NCBI GenBank assembly: GCA_947561395.2 | Contig: OX387184.1 | Location: forward strand, 10,458,205-10,522,204 | Direction: 5' to 3' | DNA length: 64,000 nucleotides | Source of the DNA: Buxus sempervirens | Taxonomy: Eukaryota; Streptophyta; Magnoliopsida; Buxales; Buxaceae | In this document: positions 58,848 through 64,000 of the stretch, in pieces | How the letters are laid out: each line of letters begins with the position of its first letter | Numbering within the stretch: position 1 is the first letter of the stretch | Made by a program: the position numbers and the translations under genes | Notes under the pieces: generated by a model | Database searches by the model: none | Told to the model about the DNA's origin: nothing | What the model saw: only the letters and a program-made list of their open reading frames with translations

Positions 58848-59339
58848 TGTATTTTCGGTTCAATTCGGTTCGGTTTAGAGAAATGCATTATTTCGGTTTA
58901 ACAGATCACACAACCTAGAACCGAATTGATTTAATTCGGTTTGGAGACTTTGAATCTAAAACCGAACCAGACATATAAAAAACCGAACCGAAATCGGTTT
59001 GGGTCAGTTCGGATTCGGTTTTACCCGGACCAAGTTGCAGCCCTAGTTTGTAATAGTAAAATGTAGAGCTGACAAAAATCGAATCGACCCGACGGGTCAA
59101 CCCGATTATAAACGGGTTGGGTTGACCCGTTTATTAATTGGGTCGGGTGCGGGTTGGGGTTTTCCTAGAGGTGGCAACGGGTCGGGTTGGGTCGGGTTCA
59201 GGCGGGTCATAATTGGGTTGAGGTATAATCGGGTTGGGTCGGGTTGAACCCGATTAGTGGCGGGTTGGGAAAACCCCAAACCGAACCCAACCCGCCACTA
59301 ATCGGGTTCAACCCGCCCAACCCGATTATTTTATTTTAT

Positions 59340-60990
59340 TTTTTTTTAAACGAGTTTTACACTTAAAAACTAGTTTGAGATCTTCGGATTTGGCCGATTT
59401 GCCACCATTCGTCAACAAAACTTGGCCGATTTAGTGATTTACCAGTTTTACATCTTTGACGCCCATGGGCCATGGCAATTGGCCATACGGCCCATACCGA
59501 TACAATCATACAAAATATCAAGTTGAACTTTGAGAAATTATTACAAGTGATTAACCTTCTACCTGTTCAACCACAGGTGATTCCACCCCCCACCCCACCC
59601 CAACAAAAACCAAAGAAAAACACTAAATCACGCTGGGGAGTGGGGATCCCATTAGGTAAAGACTACACGGCCCATGATCCACCTGTGGCGTGGGTCATTC
59701 ATCCTTGTCCTTGAACTTTTCGGTTAGGCCTGCAAAAGAGGCAAATATATGGAAATCATTAACAGAGGAAAGAACCTACAAGCAAAACAGTTACTGAAAA
59801 ATCAAAAGAAGCTTCTTTCATTCAATTCAAGCTAAAATGAAACCAAACCCATTACACCCCTCCAGGCCACCACCTCTCTATTCCTTTTAAGACTCTCTTA
59901 ACTCTTGCACACTTTGATGAAGGAAAAAGGAAAAAAAAAGGATTGGTAGGATAATCACAGAGATCTAGTGTTCTAATGGTGCAACACTTCTGGAAATCCA
60001 CCCCATTGATAATGTTGAAAAAGCCTATTGGCTTCTCTAATACCAAAAAAAATGTACAGGACCTGGCGTTTAATAATGTACATATATAACAGCCCACCCA
60101 AAAAAAAATAGCAAATAATATTCTTATTAATGAAAGCAGAGTTTGTCTTTATAATCACATTTTCACGATCATCGTATGTAGAGGAGCTGAGGCAGAAGAT
60201 ATAGAGATTAAAATGTAAGAACTTCTCACCTCACGTCCAAACTGGACTGGGAATTTCTCACTGTCGTTGATAGAATGCAATAGTATTATGTGAATTGAAT
60301 CCCTCCATCCATCCTCAACACCTCCACCTAATTAAATATCCTTCTTCTATCCTCTTTTCTTATCTGATTTCTCTCCTTTTTATTACCTTCCAATCTGCAG
60401 ATGACATTTCTTTAAAATAAAACAAATACATGAAATAATGAACGCTGGGTGTCCAAATGAAATTTCAGTCATAAAATAAAAAAGAAAGAAAGAACACAAA
60501 ATTTAGTCTATTTAAGACTCATAAAACAAGAATCCCCTCCATTTAAGTTTCCAATTTTTCTAATATAGTTTCCCTTATATATGTAAGTAGATTGAAAATG
60601 GCTGCTTTTGCATATTTATATTATCCCTTCATATGTTTCTACATTATTGTAACTTCTCAATTACCAAACAATGCTATGTAATCAATGAAATTCAGGTTAC
60701 CCATAATTCATAATATTTTGAATAATTGTAAAAATATAAAAGAAAAATAATATTTCTCATCAAAACTAAACAGCTAAAAAAAACAAACATGTTACAGAAT
60801 TATAAGCCACAGATCTATTTTTCTAACAAACTACGATGTTTTAAAAATGTTAAACTTGATTTCGTTTTTATTTTTTATTTTTGGCTAAAATCAATGCGAC
60901 ATTAATAGAAGGATTTTTATAAATGAGCCTATCACAGATCTCCAGAACTCAACAGTGCCGATCAAAAAAAATTTCGGGAACAATAAAAAA
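59340..60990. other. Interior of element C, no gene recognised
   Basis: Unique-looking, mostly AT-rich sequence. If the RING exon came with its first intron, part of this stretch may be that intron, since the donor GTAAGT at 60999-60994 (minus strand) points into it. No second RING exon was recognised. Confidence 0.4.
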
Positions 60991-60999
60991 TTTACTTAC

Positions 61000-61105
61000 T
61001 GAGATGAAACTCATGCCCACATTGCAGCTTCGCCCACGATCTGCCCAGAGACAACCCTCCTCCACCACAACAAACATCATCCAGGTCAGTATCTTCCGAA
61101 CCCAT
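61000..61105 (-). pseudogene. Captured first exon of a RING-finger gene (RFI2-like), degenerate
   Basis: On the minus strand the frame runs from the Met at 61105 (MGSEDTDLDDVCC) to KLQCGHEFHL, then meets a good donor A|GTAAGT at 61000. KLQCGHEFHL, followed by DCIGSAF in intact family members, is typical of the plant RING proteins related to RFI2. The Cys pair expected before LSLGRS is replaced by GGGG, so the zinc site is incomplete and the copy is probably dead. A 5' leader with pyrimidine-rich sequence follows upstream. Confidence 0.55.
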
Positions 61106-61562
61106 ACCTTCACCCCAGATCGTGCTTTGATCTAGAAAAAAAAAACCACTAAAATCTCTGGAAAACCTTTCGTAAAACTCAAATTTCCCACTTTTCCCCT
61201 CCGCATAGAAAATCGAGACCTGAACTTGCAACAAACAATCGTGACTTGCGCAGAATCGCAGAGAAGAACGAAGGAAAGAAAGGACACAGCAAAGAAAAAA
61301 AATCTGCAAACAATCGTTTTTACTCTTCGTTTCTCTCTCCTCCTCCTTATCGCTCGCTCTTCGACCCATCAGACAGCTGTGCTAAAATCTGCAAACAATC
61401 GTTTTTTTTAGCTGTTTATGTTACCCATAATATTTCGTGGTTCCCAACTTCCCACACTCCAGAGTCCAGACACCTAATCTGACTCGATTTATTCACCTAC
61501 CTTACTCGAGAGGGAGAAAGGGGAGAAAAGATAAAAAAAAAAAAAAAAGTGACGAACAGTAG

Positions 61563-61648
61563 AACACGACCCCTAGATCAAGCGGCAAGAAGAACAGTAG
61601 AACACGACCCCTAGATCGAGCGGCAAGAAGAACAATAGAACACGACCC
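61563..61648. repeat. 43-bp tandem repeat
   Basis: About two copies of a unit with AACAGTAGAACACGACCCCT and AGCGGCAAGAAG, plus a partial third, lie in the presumed leader of the captured gene in element C. Confidence 0.8.
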
Positions 61649-61719
61649 AAATAAGTCAAGAATCTCCAATCTCCATTCTACAAGTAAAAAAAAACTTACA
61701 GATAATATGAGGATCGACT

Positions 61720-61990
61720 TGCCGACTTGGTCACTTGAGGTTGAGGTTGAAGAGCACCGACCGGCGATTAGCCGAACTTGCCGAAGAGGAACCGAGGAGG
61801 CAAGGAAGAAGAGACTCAAGAGAGTCGACTGTCGAGAGACTTCGACTTTGAGAGGGCGAGAGGGCGAGGCAAACTCGAACTATGGAAGAAGCTGAAGAGC
61901 CGATTAGCTGAACTTGTCGTTGCCGAAGAGGAACCGACTCAACCGAGGAAGAAGAGGGCGAGAGTCGACTGTCGAGAGGTGAGCGGCTGT
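61720..61990. repeat. Imperfect GC-rich duplication inside element C
   Basis: Two diverged copies of a block holding CGATTAGC(C/T)GAACTTG, CGAAGAGGAACCGA, GGAAGAAGAG and GAGTCGACTGTCGAGAG. Open frames across it (Ser/Arg-rich) are probably not coding. Confidence 0.65.
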
Positions 61991-62039
61991 GGGCTGTGGC
62001 GATTTTCGGCGAAGACAAAACGAAAAGAGGAATGTCGCG

Positions 62040-62054
62040 AAAACCCTAAACCCT
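62040..62054. promoter_or_regulatory. Double telobox
   Basis: AAACCCTAAACCCTA, two overlapping AAACCCTA motifs. Such boxes are common near plant transcription starts of growth and translation genes, and support the view that element C captured a promoter region. Confidence 0.45.
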
Positions 62055-62655
62055 AGCTAAATGGCTTCCGCATTTCCGCTAAAACGAAATTTCCAAAAAT
62101 TTTGAAAAATTTGTAATCGGGTAACCCGTCGGGTTGACGGGTTGTAATCGGGTTGACCCGATTTTGGACGGGTTGGGAAAACCTCAATCCGTACCCAACC
62201 CAATTAATAAACGGGTCAACCCAACCCGTTTATAATCGGGTTGGTCGGGTTGACCCGTCGGGTCGGTTCGCTTTTTGCCGGCTCTAGGTTTTCCCAACCC
62301 GATTATGACCCGATTTAAAAAAAAGTGGCATGAACCAACCTGATTAACCCCCAACCCGACCCAATTACCCCCCATCCTATTTTAATAATACTTTTTGAAA
62401 AAATAAAAAATAAAAATGTATATAATTGGGTTGGGGTTTTCCCAACCCGCCATTAATCAGGTCAACTCAAACCCGACCCGTTTAACCTCAACCCGATTAC
62501 GACCCAACCCAACCCAACTAGTTGCCAGCTCTAGTAAAATGTTACTAAAATTTAATTATTTTGATAAAGGTTTCTTAAAAGTTAAAACCTAGAACTTTGC
62601 CAACTGAATGTTAATTATTTTCAAAAATATGACTAAAACGTAAGTTTCCCTTAAA

Positions 62656-63714
62656 CCTTTTAGTTAAATGGCGGGCTGAAGCCCGTTTGGCACGCGGGTG
62701 GCATGGCCCGTCGAGCCGCATGCCCTATAATGGGGGCCTGGCACGGCCCGATAAGCACCCCTATAATCAACTCCACTTATTGAAAGTACGAGAGAACCCA
62801 TTTAAAACCTTTCAGGGGACCTAAATCGAGGGCTCTTTTCAAGGACCCGGTTCAAGGGTTCGGATGAGTTTTTTCTTACTGTCATCAAATCAGGTTAACA
62901 GAACAGTTGTAAATTAGTTTTTGATGGTCTAAAGGGACAAAATGGTATTTTTTTGGATATATGTAAATTTGATCATTATTTGTATAAAAATATGCCCTGT
63001 TGGTCTTTCGTTCAACATTGGCTGGTCTTTCTTTCTTTTATTTTTGTTAAAGGTGACCAAATAATTTTCAAAGTTTTAACCTAATTGCGGGTGGAGATGC
63101 AGTATCTCAAAACCACCAAATACACGTGTGACTTGTGAATGATGATTAATCGAATGAAATCTTTTGTTATGTTTGCCTGAATTGGTATTATGTGTGATTG
63201 AGAGTGTTCAGTGTTTTTTCATTACCCTAAATGGAATGAAATTTTCTGCTATGTTTTAGTGAATTGTTCCCTGGTTTCGCATTTTTGTATGATTGTAAAT
63301 ATTTTAAGTATTGATAGTAAAATGCTCCACATGATAGTATCTCCTGACCAAAGCAGGGTGCAATTCATTAAAACATAACAGAAGATTTCATCTCGCTCTA
63401 AATGTTTCAAATGTGATCCACATGAAAATACACTGCTAATCTCGAGATGCTCCACATGGCCGGCCACATCTTATGATCACATCGGGACCAATTCATGCAA
63501 ACACAGCAAAAGATTTCAACCTGATGATAATAATTCTCGGGTGACACAGCAAAACCCCAAAATCACAATCCACAGTCTTCCATCTTTTATTTCTCAAAAA
63601 AAAAAAAAAAAAAGGAGAAAACAAAAATATATACAAGGACATCTGCGATGATCAACCAAACACAGAATATATAAAACGAAAAATAGAAAGGGAACTAATG
63701 GGCGACGAAAATCA
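62656..63714. other. Intergenic DNA with a foldback; 3' side of the small gene
   Basis: 62700-62765 has GGCACGCGGGTGGCATGGCC-like sequence typical of degraded MITE ends. A foldback occupies 63155-63520. The part next to 63715 may be the 3' UTR of the Cys-rich gene. A pure A run lies at 63597-63614. Confidence 0.45.
63155..63520. repeat. Double-armed foldback sequence
   Basis: The outer arms (63155-63198 and about 63475-63520) pair through GAAATCTTTTG(T/C)TATGTTTGC / ATGAATTGG. The inner arms (63233-63270 and 63353-63390) pair through GAAATTTTCTG(C/T)TATGTTTTA / GAATTG. The outer and inner left arms are themselves similar, so an inverted-repeat unit seems to have been duplicated. No TSD is identified. 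Confidence 0.65.
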
Positions 63715-63921
63715 TCAAAGGATTACACAGCGTGAAGAGGAGTGAGAGTCACTTTGAGTGGACTGATCGGCGTCAGGGTTGACGCCGGGCCACTCCCGAC
63801 ACATACAGTGTCCCCCTTGCTCGATTTGTTTATACACAGTAGCGACGTGCCTTCCACATCCACCCCATGTTGTCTTGCCACAGGATGTGCACCTCACTGC
63901 ATAACACATCTCCTCGATCAC
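63715..63921 (-). CDS. Small Cys-rich conserved plant protein (TTWGGCGRHV family)
   Basis: An intronless 68-aa protein of unknown function. MIEEMCYAVRCTSCGKTTWG, then GCGRHVATVYKQIEQGGHCM and CREWPGVNPDADQS, then a Ser-rich tail ending CVIL. The Cys pattern CxxC...GCGRH...HCxC and the WPGV block match a small, uncharacterised family found widely in land plants, as far as recalled. The pattern could bind one zinc. There is no signal peptide or membrane segment, so it is probably cytosolic or nuclear. The C-terminal CVIL also resembles a geranylgeranylation CaaX box, which may be chance. Met1 is used as start; Met5 is possible. A TATATAAT on the minus strand lies 55 bp upstream. Confidence 0.75.
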   Translation of the reverse strand: MIEEMCYAVRCTSCGKTTWGGCGRHVATVYKQIEQGGHCMCREWPGVNPDADQSTQSDSHSSSRCVIL

Positions 63922-63975
63922 CTTGCTTTCTCTTCCCTCTCCTTCCTCCTCTCCCCGGTGGAGATGCGTTGCTCC

Positions 63976-63983
63976 ATTATATA
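63976..63983 (-). promoter_or_regulatory. TATA box of the small Cys-rich gene
   Basis: TATATAAT on the minus strand, 55-62 bp before the start codon at 63921, consistent with a short 5' UTR. Confidence 0.55.
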
Positions 63984-64000
63984 GTGATTTAGGAGAAGTT

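Larger units (their letters stand above)
54303..59045. mobile_element. Pack-hAT element A, 8-bp TSD GTTTGTAA
   Basis: The left end TAGGACTGCAACT and the right end AGTTGCAGCCCTA are inverted with one mismatch. Identical 8-bp flanks GTTTGTAA lie at 54295-54302 and 59046-59053. The subterminal regions (54330-54475 and 58845-59040) are dense in CGGTTCGGTT-type words. Between them the element carries a segment of an mTERF gene in place of transposase, which makes it a gene-carrying (pack) hAT. A solo LTR (54748-57994) later entered the captured gene. Without it the element is about 1.5 kb. Confidence 0.85.
59166..62286. mobile_element. Pack-hAT element C nested in B, 8-bp TSD GGTTTTCC
   Basis: The left end TAGAGGTGGCAACGGGT and the right end TTTTTGCCGGCTCTA are inverted. 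Identical GGTTTTCC flanks lie at 59158-59165 and 62287-62294. The subterminal DNA is again CGGGTTGGGTCGGGTT-like. The inner 2.7 kb is unlike a MITE: it has ordinary-looking AT-rich DNA, a RING-type exon (61000-61105), GC-rich UTR-like tandem repeats and a telobox, so the element seems to have captured the 5' part of a host gene. No transposase is seen. Confidence 0.8.
59064..62533. mobile_element. hAT element B, 8-bp TSD GTAAAATG
   Basis: The left end TAGAGCTGACAAA and the right end GTTGCCAGCTCTA are inverted, with identical GTAAAATG flanks at 59056-59063 and 62534-62541. Its own DNA is 59064-59165 and 62295-62533, about 340 bp, full of CCCGACGGGTCAACCCGATT-type words. It is a MITE that was later hit by element C. 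It lies only 18 bp from the end of element A, in the same host MITE. Confidence 0.85.
54136..62655. mobile_element. MITE split by two hAT insertions (outermost level of the nest)
   Basis: The remaining pieces are 54136-54302, 59054-59063 and 62542-62655. The left piece has TTTTTAATGATACTTTTTTA and AAATTTTAGTGACACTTTAC; the right piece has TTACTAAAATTTAATTATTT and ends near AAGTTTCCCTTA. Joined, they match the AGTGATA MITE family at 36899-38520. The outer ends are approximate. Confidence 0.6.

Noticed and set aside
60992-61369. A 125-aa frame as an intact gene
   Set aside because: Only the last 35 codons look like a RING exon, the zinc ligands are incomplete, and the frame passes through its own splice donor. 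It was treated as a captured fragment.
1-64000. tRNA, rRNA or organellar DNA inserts
   Set aside because: No clover-leaf consensus boxes, rRNA core sequences or organelle genes were recognised by eye. A tRNAscan-SE or Infernal run would be the proper test.

Overview
This is nuclear DNA of a flowering plant, probably a eudicot with a repeat-rich genome. The evidence is intron-containing genes of typical angiosperm families (an R2R3-MYB factor, a nuclear-lamina CRWN4 protein, three intronless PR-1 proteins), long Tat/Ogre-like LTR retrotransposons, plant LINEs and many hAT and Tourist-type MITEs. The species cannot be fixed from the sequence.

Layout. 1-13.7 kb: a large minus-strand LTR retrotransposon with about 3.3-kb LTRs, a tRNA-Arg-type primer site and a polypurine tract. 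It has a gag frame but no recognisable pol, and its 3' LTR is itself interrupted by another LTR. 13.7-19.0 kb: a truncated LINE and three solo LTRs, each with a perfect 5-bp target-site duplication (TSD). 19.7-21.9 kb: an extremely AT-rich terminal-inverted-repeat element and a hAT MITE. 22.8-24.1 kb: a three-exon R2R3-MYB gene of subgroup 14 (MYB36/68/84-like), minus strand. 27.5-36.4 kb: a CRWN4/NMCP2-type gene of at least seven exons, minus strand. 36.9-45.7 kb: transposon-dominated, with a LINE inside a MITE, further hAT MITEs, a Tourist-like element and foldbacks. 46.5-53.4 kb: a cluster of three PR-1 genes. Two are recent tandem duplicates on the plus strand and the third is divergent on the minus strand. 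All three end in a CAPE-type peptide. 54.1-62.7 kb: a deep transposon nest, in which one MITE holds two hAT elements side by side. The first hAT carries a captured mTERF gene segment that is split by a solo LTR. The second holds a third hAT element that carries a degenerate RING-finger exon. 63.7-63.9 kb: a small Cys-rich conserved plant protein gene, minus strand.

The genes do not form a pathway. The MYB factor (root barrier or meristem-type regulator by family), the lamina protein and the PR-1 defence proteins are independent loci separated by repeats. The strongest new observations are the pack-hAT nest with captured mTERF and RING sequence, the gag-only long LTR element with its stem-loop satellite, and the young PR-1 duplication with conserved promoters.
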